A stretch of DNA of 9,543 nucleotides from UBA6078 sp964468685. GTDB taxonomy: Bacteria > Desulfobacterota > Syntrophia > Syntrophales > UBA2210. The stretch covers positions 1 through 9,543 of the forward strand of contig CAYXUH010000073.1 of assembly GCA_964468685.1 (NCBI GenBank), given 5' to 3'. The position numbers were made by a program, and so were the translations under genes. Below the pieces are notes generated by a model. The model ran no database searches. It worked only from the letters and a program-made list of their open reading frames with translations, and was not told the DNA's origin. Positions 1 through 6,782 of the stretch are shown one piece after another. The first letter of the stretch is position 1; the number at the start of each line of letters is the position of its first letter.

Positions 1-6
1 ATTTAA

Positions 7-35
7 TTGTCAGCTACCTTCATCATCTCTATAAA
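7..35 (+). promoter_or_regulatory. Candidate sigma-70 promoter at left edge
   Basis: TTGTCA at 7-12 matches the -35 consensus at five of six positions. A 17-base spacer follows, then TATAAA at 30-35, five of six for the -10 box. Transcription would start near base 42 and run toward the acyl-CoA synthetase subunit at 523, giving a leader of about 480 bases unless the small frame at 172-426 is translated. The stretch is AT-rich, which raises the chance of a random match. Confidence 0.45.
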
Positions 36-131
36 GGAACGTTTTGTATAATGATGACTGTTTACGTGTACGCAGGGTTTTTCATGCCACAAGATGCTAA
101 CATATTGATATTAGAAATATTATTATCTTCA

Positions 132-146
132 GTTCTGATTCAGAAC
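132..146. promoter_or_regulatory. Perfect 15-bp palindrome, possible operator
   Basis: GTTCTGA at 132-138 is the exact reverse complement of TCAGAAC at 140-146, around a single central T. A 7+1+7 dyad of this kind in an AT-rich region downstream of a promoter looks like a binding site for a dimeric regulator. It has no T-run after it, so it does not resemble a terminator. The regulator is unknown. Confidence 0.4.
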
Positions 147-171
147 CGTTCTCAAACAGACACGAGAGGGC

Positions 172-426
172 TTGGATGACAACGCCGGTTCAACAGAAGA
201 TTCGAGAACGGCGCTGATCTCAATTGCCAATCCCGATGATCGGGAATGGCTGGAGCGAGAGGCCCATGCCCACGACCTTCTGGCTCCTCACTTCCCCGTT
301 TCGATGAAACCGGAAGAAGGCGGGGGCCGCCGGTATCCGCCCTACCGCGATCGAAGAAACTACAAGGTTCCATCCAACAGCGCCATCCGGGGGTACGACT
401 GGGATCCCATCCAGTCCGGCAAATAG
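172..426 (+). CDS. Doubtful small hypothetical protein, 84 codons
   Basis: The frame is open from base 139 to the TAG at 424-426. The only candidate start is TTG at 172; the purine-rich GAGAGGG at 164-170 lies too close to it (one base) to act as a normal ribosome binding site. About two thirds of third codon positions are G or C, near the neighbours' style, which is the main argument that it is or once was coding. The product would be hydrophilic, rich in Arg, Asp and Pro, with no membrane segment, and ends in RGYDWDPIQSGK. I do not recognise a family. It may be a small gene, the 3' remnant of a degraded gene, or a chance frame; a second frame at 246-473 also stays open, which weakens the case. 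It ends 96 bases before the acyl-CoA synthetase start. Confidence 0.3.
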   Translation: MDDNAGSTEDSRTALISIANPDDREWLEREAHAHDLLAPHFPVSMKPEEGGGRRYPPYRDRRNYKVPSNSAIRGYDWDPIQSGK

Positions 427-510
427 ACAGGGAGGCGGCAGAAACCGGGTGTGTCGGGTCTTGTGTCTCCTGAAATATCTGTGGTATAGGCCTTCCAGTT
501 GATGGGGAAA

Positions 511-517
511 GAGGAGG
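511..517 (+). promoter_or_regulatory. Shine-Dalgarno sequence fixing the GTG start at 523
   Basis: GAGGAGG at 511-517 stands five bases before GTG at 523-525. The longer in-frame alternatives, TTG at 499 and ATG at 502, have no such sequence ahead of them and would put this purine run inside the coding region. Confidence 0.7.
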
Positions 518-522
518 GAACT

Positions 523-1995
523 GTGGCGCTGCAGGCAAAGATAGGAACGATGTTCAAACCCCGATCGGTGGCGATTATCGGGGCATCACGAACCATCGGC
601 AAGTGGGGTTTTACCTTCACGCTCCACCTGATCAGAGGCGGCTACCGGGGGGACATATACCCGATCAATCCTGCCGGCGGGGAGATCATGGGTCTGAAGA
701 TCCATCGAAACCTGGGGGAGATACCCAGCCCCGTCGATCTTGCATTCATACTCCTCCCCCCCGAAAAGGTTGCCGACACAATCACCGAATGCGGGGCCCT
801 CGGCATCCCCGCCTGCGTGGTTATTACCGCCGGATTTGCCGAACTCGGAAAACAGGGAAAGGCGCTCGAAGCCGATATCGTCGCGGCCGCCCGGAGCGCG
901 AATGTCGCCATGATAGGCCCCAACTGCGCCGGAATCATCAGCACGGAACCTGCGAGCCTGTACTGCATGATGCAACCCGTCTTCCCCCCCTCCGGCCACA
1001 TTGCCGTCGTATCGCAGAGCGGCAACATCGCCGGTTCGATGCAGTTCATGCTCTGGAAGCAGGATATCGGCGTCAGCCGCTGCGTCAGCGTGGGCAACCA
1101 GGCCCTCGTGAAGACCGAGGACATCCTGGAGTTCCTGATCGACGATGACCGCACCCGGGTCGTTGTCGCCTACATCGAGGGGGTCGATGACGGAGACCGT
1201 TTCATGGATGTGGCCAGGCGGCTGACCGGAAAGAAACCGCTTATCGTCATCAAGGGGGGGACATCGGACCGGGGCGTCAGTGCGGCGAGATCCCATACCG
1301 GCGCCATCGCCGGATCCGACACCGTATTCGATGCCATGTGCCGTCAGTGCGGAATCATTCGCGTCGCCGATGTGGAGGACCTCATCGACACGGCGGTGGC
1401 ATTCCTCTCCCAGCCGATCCCCCGGGGGGACCGCGTGGGAATCGTGGCAAACGGGGGAGGATGGGCAGTCCTTACCGCCGACGCCTGCATGGAGGCGGGG
1501 CTGAACGTGGCGCCCCTCCCCGAGGAGACGCTGCGCCGCCTCGATGAGCGGCTGCCGGCCTGGTGGAATCGGCAGAACCCGGTCGATATGGTGGCCGGGA
1601 TGAGCCGGGGTGCCTTCTTCAAGGCGGTCGAGATCATGGCTCAGTGCGATGAGATCGACGGCGTTATCACCCTCGGGTTCGGATACGGACAGGCGAACGT
1701 GGCGGCCATTGAATCGGCCCCTGATAAAGATACGCTGGATTACGTCTCCTACATCGAGGCAACCCGCAACTCCGACCTTCGGGGCATGCAGTTCCTTCTG
1801 GATACCATCGCCACCTATCGGAAACCGATCCTCCTCGCCTCGGAATACATCGTCGGGGCCGACCGGGACTGCAACGAGGCGGTCCTGGAACTGCGCAGGA
1901 AGAATGTTCTCATTTATCCGTCATCGCGCCGCCCCGCGCAGGTCATGGCGCGGCTGGTCCGCTACGGCCGGTATCGCCGGAAGACAGATTCCTGA
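523..1995 (+). CDS. Acyl-CoA synthetase (NDP-forming), alpha-type subunit
   Basis: A 490-residue protein built like the alpha subunit of ADP-forming acetyl/acyl-CoA synthetases, which interconvert acyl-CoA, ADP and phosphate with acid, CoA and ATP through a phosphohistidine. What is seen: an N-terminal CoA-binding Rossmann domain with GAS at residues 20-22; GPNCAG at 132-137, as in family members with GPNCLG; the CoA-ligase domain beginning near SQSG at 164-167; and the SHTG motif with His258, the phosphorylated histidine of the family. The remainder (about 290-490) fits the third alpha-side domain. The ATP-grasp beta half found in fused proteins of about 700 residues is absent, and no beta gene lies in this window, so a partner encoded elsewhere is expected. 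GTG at 523 is chosen over the start at 499 because of the Shine-Dalgarno sequence at 511-517. Acyl substrate is unknown. The gene has three seven-base G or C runs but an intact frame. Confidence 0.85.
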   Translation: MALQAKIGTMFKPRSVAIIGASRTIGKWGFTFTLHLIRGGYRGDIYPINPAGGEIMGLKIHRNLGEIPSPVDLAFILLPPEKVADTITECGALGIPACVVITAGFAELGKQGKALEADIVAAARSANVAMIGPNCAGIISTEPASLYCMMQPVFPPSGHIAVVSQSGNIAGSMQFMLWKQDIGVSRCVSVGNQALVKTEDILEFLIDDDRTRVVVAYIEGVDDGDRFMDVARRLTGKKPLIVIKGGTSDRGVSAARSHTGAIAGSDTVFDAMCRQCGIIRVADVEDLIDTAVAFLSQPIPRGDRVGIVANGGGWAVLTADACMEAGLNVAPLPEETLRRLDERLPAWWNRQNPVDMVAGMSRGAFFKAVEIMAQCDEIDGVITLGFGYGQANVAAIESAPDKDTLDYVSYIEATRNSDLRGMQFLLDTIATYRKPILLASEYIVGADRDCNEAVLELRRKNVLIYPSSRRPAQVMARLVRYGRYRRKTDS

Positions 1996-2023
1996 TATTC
2001 ATACACAGCGCCCTCTCCCTGCA

Positions 2024-2043
2024 AGGAAGACATTCCTCTTTTT
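2024..2043 (+). terminator. Weak candidate terminator after the synthetase gene
   Basis: AGGAA at 2024-2028 pairs with TTCCT at 2033-2037 around a four-base loop, followed by CTTTTT through 2043. The stem has only five pairs and is AT-containing, so it would be weak. Its position between the synthetase stop and the promoter at 2057 is the main support. Confidence 0.25.
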
Positions 2044-2056
2044 CCCGCATTTCACG

Positions 2057-2085
2057 TTGACCGATATCCTCCCGGGTATTATAAT
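2057..2085 (+). promoter_or_regulatory. Near-consensus sigma-70 promoter for the permease operon
   Basis: TTGACC at 2057-2062 (five of six) is followed by a 17-base spacer and a perfect TATAAT at 2080-2085. Transcription would begin near 2092, about 47 bases before the ATG at 2139. A short dyad, TGGT-A-ACCA, covers 2085-2093 and overlaps the expected start point; it could be an operator or chance. This is the strongest promoter visible in the window and separates the permease operon from the synthetase gene. Confidence 0.75.
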
Positions 2086-2138
2086 GGTAACCAATCAGTA
2101 ATACAGAAAAAGACACCGGTTGAGTGAGGTCATCCTTT

Positions 2139-3917
2139 ATGATTCCCGTAGATACCGTGCTTGTCCTGATCATTGTCGCCATCGCCGCTCTTCTTTTTGT
2201 AACCGAAAAACTGCGGGTCGATGTCACCGCCCTCTGCGTCCTGGTGGCGCTCCTCCTCTTGCAGCTCATCAAACCAGAGCAGGCCCTGTACGGGTTCGCG
2301 AACACGGCCACGGCCATCGTTGCCGCCATGTTTGTCCTGAGCGCGGGACTGGTTCGTACCGGTCTCGTCGAATGGCTGGCCCGGCATCTTGATCGATTCG
2401 CCGGCAAAGGGGAACGGCGGCTGATCGTTGTCCTCTGCGTACTCGCGGCGACGATCTCCGCCTTCATGATCAACACGGCGACAGTCGCCATACTGATCCC
2501 CGTAACGGTCATCCTCGCAAAGACCCGCAATATTTCCCCATCGCGCGTCCTGATCCCCCTCTCCTTCGCGAGCCAGTTCGGGGGCGTCTGTACGCTGATC
2601 GGTACATCCACCAACATCCTGGTCAATTCGATGGCCGTCTCCGGCGGCCTGAAGCCCTTTCACCTCTTTGAATTCGCGCCGATGGGGATTGTTCTGGCCA
2701 TCGTCGGCATTATCTATCTGACCTTCGCTTCACGGATACTGATACCGAAGCGGGAGGGGGCGGATGATCAGATCGACAAGTACCGGCTCTCCGACTACCT
2801 CTCGGAGATGAAGGTCACCGAAGGGTCTCCCCTGGAAGGCAAGCGGTGGAGCGAGATCGACAGCAAGGACCGTCATAATATCGATCTGATAAAGATCATC
2901 CGCAACCGTAAGGCCACCTGGCGGGCGTCGGCCACCAAGATCAGGGAGAATGATTTCCTCCTGCTCCACGGGAATGCCGGTGACCTGATCAGGCTGAAAA
3001 ACAACTACCGGCTCGAGACAAAGGCGGATGCGGTGATTCACGACGATCAGCTCCAGTCCGACAAGATCGAACTGATCGAGGCACTGGTGCCCCCACGGTC
3101 ACGACTGATCGGGCGAACCCTTCGGGGGGCCGAATACATAGAGCGCTTTGGGTGCGTGGCCTTGGCCGTACAGCGGCGCGGGAAGGTTCTCCGGGACCGG
3201 CTTGCCGACATCAGTTTTGACGACGGGGACACGCTCCTCCTGCAGTGCCAGAGAGACTCGGTGCGACGCATTGTTCAGTCTACCGATCTGATTATTACCA
3301 ACGAGCTGACAGACCTCCACCTGCGCAAGGACCGGGCCTTCACGGCGCTGGCAATCTTCGTCTCGATGGTTCTTCTCGTCGTTTTCAATGTCCTGCCTCT
3401 CCTCGTCGCCGCCCTGAGCGGGGCCGTCGCCATGGTCCTCGGCCGCTGCATCACCATCGAAGAGGCGTACAAGGCGATCGACTGGAAGATCATCTTCCTT
3501 CTGGGGGGCATCATCCCCCTGGGGCTCGCCCTGGAACAGACAGGAACCGCCGCGTGGCTTGCCGGGACGATCATGAAACCGCTGATTGCGATGGGTCCGC
3601 TTGCGGTTCTAACCTGTCTCTACTTTATTACCGCCGTACTGACCGCAATCATGTCGAACAACGCGTCGGCCATTCTCCTGGTGCCTATCGCGTTTTCCGT
3701 CGCGGAACTGATGGGGGTAAGCACCCGGCCGTTCCTGATGGCTATCACCTTCGCCGCATCGACCAGCTTCGCGACCCCGATCGGCTATCAGACCAATACC
3801 ATGGTTTACGCGCCCGGGGGGTATCGCTTTTCCGATTACGCCCGCATCGGCCTGCCATTGAATATCATCTTCTGGATTGTAACGGTTCTGCTGGCACCGA
3901 TCCTGTGGCCTTTCTAG
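2139..3917 (+). CDS. SLC13-family permease with two RCK_C (TrkA-C) domains
   Basis: A 592-residue inner-membrane protein of the divalent anion:sodium symporter/SLC13 superfamily. It opens with a hydrophobic helix and has two membrane halves, about residues 1-203 and 396-592, around a hydrophilic cytoplasmic insert at about 207-395. The insert reads as two consecutive RCK_C/TrkA-C domains, starting near EGSPLEGKRW and PRSRLIGRTL. Each membrane half has a degenerate form of the family's Ser-Asn-Thr hairpin motif: INTAT with Asn112 and SNNASA at 506-511; GTSTN and the late YQTN plus APGGY segments are also typical. Family members carry sulfate or di/tricarboxylates, usually with sodium; substrate cannot be read here. 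RCK_C domains in other transporters bind small ligands and gate activity. ATG 2139 is preferred over GTG 2124 because TGAGGT at 2125-2130 sits eight bases ahead. It is first in an operon with a paralogue 42 bases downstream. Confidence 0.85.
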   Translation: MIPVDTVLVLIIVAIAALLFVTEKLRVDVTALCVLVALLLLQLIKPEQALYGFANTATAIVAAMFVLSAGLVRTGLVEWLARHLDRFAGKGERRLIVVLCVLAATISAFMINTATVAILIPVTVILAKTRNISPSRVLIPLSFASQFGGVCTLIGTSTNILVNSMAVSGGLKPFHLFEFAPMGIVLAIVGIIYLTFASRILIPKREGADDQIDKYRLSDYLSEMKVTEGSPLEGKRWSEIDSKDRHNIDLIKIIRNRKATWRASATKIRENDFLLLHGNAGDLIRLKNNYRLETKADAVIHDDQLQSDKIELIEALVPPRSRLIGRTLRGAEYIERFGCVALAVQRRGKVLRDRLADISFDDGDTLLLQCQRDSVRRIVQSTDLIITNELTDLHLRKDRAFTALAIFVSMVLLVVFNVLPLLVAALSGAVAMVLGRCITIEEAYKAIDWKIIFLLGGIIPLGLALEQTGTAAWLAGTIMKPLIAMGPLAVLTCLYFITAVLTAIMSNNASAILLVPIAFSVAELMGVSTRPFLMAITFAASTSFATPIGYQTNTMVYAPGGYRFSDYARIGLPLNIIFWIVTVLLAPILWPF

Positions 3918-3959
3918 AGAGAACGGACGACACATCACCGTTTTCATAGGAGATACAGC

Positions 3960-5756
3960 ATGACCATGCAGATGGCCCTCGTTTTTCTGATCCTCGGTGT
4001 GACGGTGGTGCTCTTCGTCACCGATACGCTGCGGGTGGATATCGTGGCCCTCCTGGTGATGGTCACCCTACCCTGGCTGGGGCTTGTAAAGCCGGCGGAG
4101 GCATTCTCGGGACTCGCTAGCAACGCCGTTGTGGCGATAATCGCCGTCATGATCCTGGGGTATGGCGTTGACCGTTCAGGCGCCATCAACCGGCTCATAC
4201 AAACCATCGTCTCGGCCGCGCGCTCCGATGAAAAGCGGCTGATCGGCCTGGTCACCGTAACCGTGGGTCTGATCTCCGCCTTCATGCAGAATGTCGGCGC
4301 CGCCGCCCTCTTCCTCCCCGCCATGCTGAGAATCTCCAAAAGCACGGGGATGCCGGCGTCACGCCTCCTGATGCCCATGGGGTTCGCGGTCATCCTGGGG
4401 GGCAACCTGAGTATGGTCGGGTCGACACCCCTTCTTATCCTGAACGATCTGCTGCGGCAGGGCGGATACCACTCATTCGGCCTCTTCAGTGTCACCCCTG
4501 TGGGAATCATTCTCCTCGCGGCCGGCGTGACCTATTTCCTCCTTTTCGGCAGCCAGATCCTCCCCGGCCTCAAGGAGAGGGCTAAAAAACCGATCAGCAG
4601 GCAGATGAAGCTGATCGAGACATGGCACCTTCCCACAACCATCTACCACTGCGCCATCCCGGCAAAGAGTCCCCTAGCGGGAAAAACCAGGGGCGAGATC
4701 CGGATGCGGGCGCAGTACCGGCTGAACCTGCTCGCCCTCGCACAGGGGGACGATGTCCTCTATGCCCCCTGGCGGCATACCCCCTTCGCCGCGGGACAAC
4801 GGCTGGCAATACTGGGCGACCGGAAAGACCTCAACCGGTTTGTCACCGACTATGGCCTGATGTACCGGGAAGATACAACGCCCTTTGAAGACCTGGAAAC
4901 GGCGGGGCATGCCGGCTTTGCTGAACTAGTCATACCAGTCAGAGCGCCCCTTATCGGAAAAACACTGCGCGAGATAGTCCTCCGCAAGACCTACGGCGTG
5001 GAGCCGATCATGCTCCTCAGCGGTGAACGCGAGGAGCGGGAAAATTTCTCGGATGAGCCGCTCCAGCCGGGAACCGCCCTGATCGTTCACGGCCGATGGC
5101 AGCAAATCAAGGCCATGGCTGACAACACCAATTTCGTCCTCGTCACCCCTGTCGAGGCCACGGAGGCGGCGCCGAAGCCGCGCCCGATTACCGCACTGGT
5201 CTGTTTTGCCGGGGCCATTATCCTCGCCCTCTCCGGCCTTCCGATCGCGCTTGGTCTCCTGACGGGGGCCCTGGCGATGATCCTCCTCCGGATCGTACCG
5301 ATCGATGAGGCCTACCGTGCCGTCGACTGGCGAACGGTTTTTCTCCTGGCGGGCCTGATCCCCCTCGGCATCGCCATGGATCATACCGGCGCGGCCCGGT
5401 ACGTGGCCATCCAGATCATGCAGTTACTGGAAGGGGGACACACTATTTCTATCCTCTTCGCCCTCGGCCTCATTGCCACCCTTCTTTCACTCGTCATATC
5501 GAATGTCGCCGCCACGGTCCTCCTGGTCCCTCTGGCGTTGGTCATGGCGGATATAACCGGTATCAACCCCCGCGGGCTGGCACTGCTGGTCGCCATCTGC
5601 GCCTCAAACTCCTTTCTCCTCCCGACGCACCAGGTCAACGCCCTTTTGATGTCCCCCGGGGGATACAGAACGGCAGATTTCATGCGGGCGGGTGGTCCAA
5701 TGACGATCATCTACCTGACCATATCGGTGTTCTTCGTTTATGTATTGTATGTCTGA
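3960..5756 (+). CDS. Second SLC13-family permease with two RCK_C domains, paralogue of the preceding gene
   Basis: A 598-residue membrane protein with the same architecture as its upstream neighbour: membrane half (about 1-205), two RCK_C/TrkA-C domains (about 211-397, with SPLAGKTRGE and APLIGKTLRE marking the two repeats), membrane half (about 400-598). The shared openings LFVT(E/D)xLRVD and the matching segment order show that the two genes are paralogues. Motif residues differ: the first hairpin reads QNVGAA with Asn111, the second SNVAAT with Ser514-Asn515, and the GTSTN of the neighbour is replaced by GSTPL, so substrate or coupling ion may differ. The start at 3960 has AGGAG at 3948-3952 seven bases ahead. 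The TGA stop overlaps an in-frame ATG of the next gene (TGATG at 5754-5758), though that gene probably starts later. The two permeases could work separately or as a heterodimer; the sequence does not decide. Confidence 0.85.
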   Translation: MTMQMALVFLILGVTVVLFVTDTLRVDIVALLVMVTLPWLGLVKPAEAFSGLASNAVVAIIAVMILGYGVDRSGAINRLIQTIVSAARSDEKRLIGLVTVTVGLISAFMQNVGAAALFLPAMLRISKSTGMPASRLLMPMGFAVILGGNLSMVGSTPLLILNDLLRQGGYHSFGLFSVTPVGIILLAAGVTYFLLFGSQILPGLKERAKKPISRQMKLIETWHLPTTIYHCAIPAKSPLAGKTRGEIRMRAQYRLNLLALAQGDDVLYAPWRHTPFAAGQRLAILGDRKDLNRFVTDYGLMYREDTTPFEDLETAGHAGFAELVIPVRAPLIGKTLREIVLRKTYGVEPIMLLSGEREERENFSDEPLQPGTALIVHGRWQQIKAMADNTNFVLVTPVEATEAAPKPRPITALVCFAGAIILALSGLPIALGLLTGALAMILLRIVPIDEAYRAVDWRTVFLLAGLIPLGIAMDHTGAARYVAIQIMQLLEGGHTISILFALGLIATLLSLVISNVAATVLLVPLALVMADITGINPRGLALLVAICASNSFLLPTHQVNALLMSPGGYRTADFMRAGGPMTIIYLTISVFFVYVLYV

Positions 5757-5800
5757 TGGCAGACACTTTCACAAGGAACGGGCTACACCATTACCTGAAA

Positions 5801-5810
5801 GGAGGGGAGG
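5801..5810 (+). promoter_or_regulatory. Strong double Shine-Dalgarno fixing the ATG start at 5819
   Basis: GGAGG occurs twice in a row at 5801-5805 and 5806-5810, eight bases before ATG 5819. The alternative ATG at 5756, which overlaps the upstream stop codon, would add 21 residues that do not resemble the family's N-terminus. Confidence 0.7.
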
Positions 5811-5818
5811 AAAGAATC

Positions 5819-6637
5819 ATGGCACTGATAACCATTACAACAGGGGTCGGCTGTGGCGGCCCGGAAATCGCGCGCCACGTGGCCGACGGGTTGAAAACAC
5901 CGCTGTATGACGATGAAAAACTCCGGGAGGAATCCATCGCAATGGGCCTTTCTTCGAAGGATCTGAAGAGCCTCGACGAAAAAGCTCCGGGCTTTTTCAC
6001 CCGCGTCCTTGAGCTTAAGCCCCAGTCGTACCTTGAACTCCTCGAAGCGGTCGTCTATGAAGTCGCCCGCCGGGGCGAAGGTATCATCATCGGGCATGGC
6101 GCGCAGTTTCTCCTTCGCGACTTCGGATGCGCCCTCCACGTCCGCCTTTACTCATCGGAAGAGATTCGTCTCGAAACACTGCTCGCCTCCCACAAAATCA
6201 GCCGGGATGCCGCTGGAAAAACCATCCGTGCGGACGATAGCGGCAAGAGGGGATTCATGCACTATGCCTTCGACATGGACTGGGATGACCCGGCGCTCTA
6301 TGATCTGATCATCAACAAGGACAAACTTGGCATCGAGATCGCTGGCGACCTGCTGATCTCCGTTGCCCGGTCCGAGATCATCGACACCTGCAGTCTCCAG
6401 GCACTGGAGACGATGGAACGGTTCGGTCTGAAAAAGCTGGTCGAAACGTCGGTCAAGAAGACAGTTCTCATCCCGAAAAATATTCACGTTGAGGTTCCCG
6501 AAACGGGCGTCGTCGTCCTCACCGGCCTCATCAACCCCCTGGAATCGAAGGAAGTCCTGCTCGCTGCGGTCAAGGCCGTCCCCGGCGTCACTGATATTCG
6601 GGAAGAACTGACACCCGAGAAGCTGCACGACATATAG
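5819..6637 (+). CDS. Cytidylate kinase-like protein with C-terminal BON domain
   Basis: A 272-residue probable cytoplasmic protein. Residues 1-190 resemble the cytidylate kinase-like family (Cytidylate_kin2): the N-terminus MALITITTGVGCGGPEIA matches the family's usual start, and the later segment ending in DWDDPALYDLIINKDKLG is characteristic. The P-loop is atypical: GVGCGGPEIA has Gly-Pro where a classical Walker A has Lys-Ser/Thr, as in many family members that carry Gly-Arg there, so nucleotide phosphorylation is not assured. Residues about 200-268 look like a BON domain: a helical lead, a beta segment HVEVPETGVVVLTGLI, a helix, then VPGVTDIRE. BON domains are usually seen in periplasmic, membrane-associated or sensory proteins. 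It sits third in the permease operon and may act as a nucleotide-sensing or regulatory partner of the RCK-gated permeases (inference). No signal peptide is seen with the chosen start. Confidence 0.8.
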   Translation: MALITITTGVGCGGPEIARHVADGLKTPLYDDEKLREESIAMGLSSKDLKSLDEKAPGFFTRVLELKPQSYLELLEAVVYEVARRGEGIIIGHGAQFLLRDFGCALHVRLYSSEEIRLETLLASHKISRDAAGKTIRADDSGKRGFMHYAFDMDWDDPALYDLIINKDKLGIEIAGDLLISVARSEIIDTCSLQALETMERFGLKKLVETSVKKTVLIPKNIHVEVPETGVVVLTGLINPLESKEVLLAAVKAVPGVTDIREELTPEKLHDI

Positions 6638-6656
6638 GCCCATGGGGCATTACGCA

Positions 6657-6679
6657 CGGGATGTTTTCATGTAATCCCG
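6657..6679 (+). repeat. Inverted repeat after the kinase-like gene
   Basis: CGGGAT at 6657-6662 is the exact reverse complement of ATCCCG at 6674-6679, with an 11-base loop. No T-run follows, so it is a poor intrinsic terminator. Its right arm abuts the candidate sigma-54 element at 6678-6693. Confidence 0.3.
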
Positions 6680-6693
6680 GCACGCAATCTGCT
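6678..6693 (+). promoter_or_regulatory. Candidate sigma-54 (-24/-12) promoter
   Basis: CGGCACG at 6678-6684, four bases, then CTGCT at 6689-6693 compares with the consensus TGGCACG-N4-TTGC. The invariant GG (6679-6680) and GC (6691-6692) are exactly ten bases apart. The mismatches are C for T before GG and C for T before TGC. Transcription would start near 6704, immediately before the tandem repeat, leaving a leader of about 177 bases before the crotonase start. An enhancer-binding protein would be needed; none is encoded here. Confidence 0.4.
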
Positions 6694-6704
6694 GCTTCGG
6701 CGCG

Positions 6705-6734
6705 CCCGGGAAAACCCGGGAAAACCCGGGAAAA
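6705..6734. repeat. Three exact tandem copies of a 10-bp repeat
   Basis: CCCGGGAAAA occurs three times without a mismatch. Each unit has a six-base palindrome plus an A4 run, and the 10-bp period is close to one helical turn, so all units present the same DNA face. It could be a regulator-binding array, a source of RNA structure in the leader, or a product of replication slippage. Confidence 0.85.
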
Positions 6735-6765
6735 TCACGTAGTGTGCTCCCCCTCATTTTCTTGC

Positions 6766-6782
6766 TTGATTAAGACAATCAA
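6766..6782. repeat. 17-bp dyad, possible operator
   Basis: TTGATT at 6766-6771 and AATCAA at 6777-6782 are exact reverse complements separated by five bases. The size suits a homodimeric repressor site in the leader of the downstream acyl-CoA operon. Confidence 0.3.

Larger units (their letters stand above)
1..171. other. AT-rich intergenic stretch
   Basis: About 33% GC over the first 150 bases, against a visibly GC-rich remainder. It holds the candidate promoter at 7-35 and the palindrome at 132-146, and no convincing gene. A 42-codon frame from ATG at 51 to TGA at 177-179 exists, but it has AT-rich codons unlike the neighbours and only a distant, weak Shine-Dalgarno sequence. The low GC may simply reflect a regulatory region, or may mark the edge of a transferred segment lying to the left. 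Confidence 0.6.

Noticed and set aside
51..179. A 42-codon frame from ATG 51 in the AT-rich leader
   Set aside because: Its codons are unlike the rest, its nearest purine run (33-39) overlaps the proposed -10 box, and it has no recognisable family.
461..490. TTGTGT and TATAGG as a promoter just before the synthetase gene
   Set aside because: Only three and four of six consensus matches with an 18-base spacer; no better than background.
586..1296. A 236-codon frame on the minus strand
   Set aside because: It is the antisense shadow of the synthetase gene; its translation is low-complexity and has no domain signature.
5756..5818. Extended N-terminus of the kinase-like protein from the ATG overlapping the permease stop
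   Set aside because: The family's N-terminus begins at 5819 right after a strong ribosome binding site; the 21 extra residues look unrelated.
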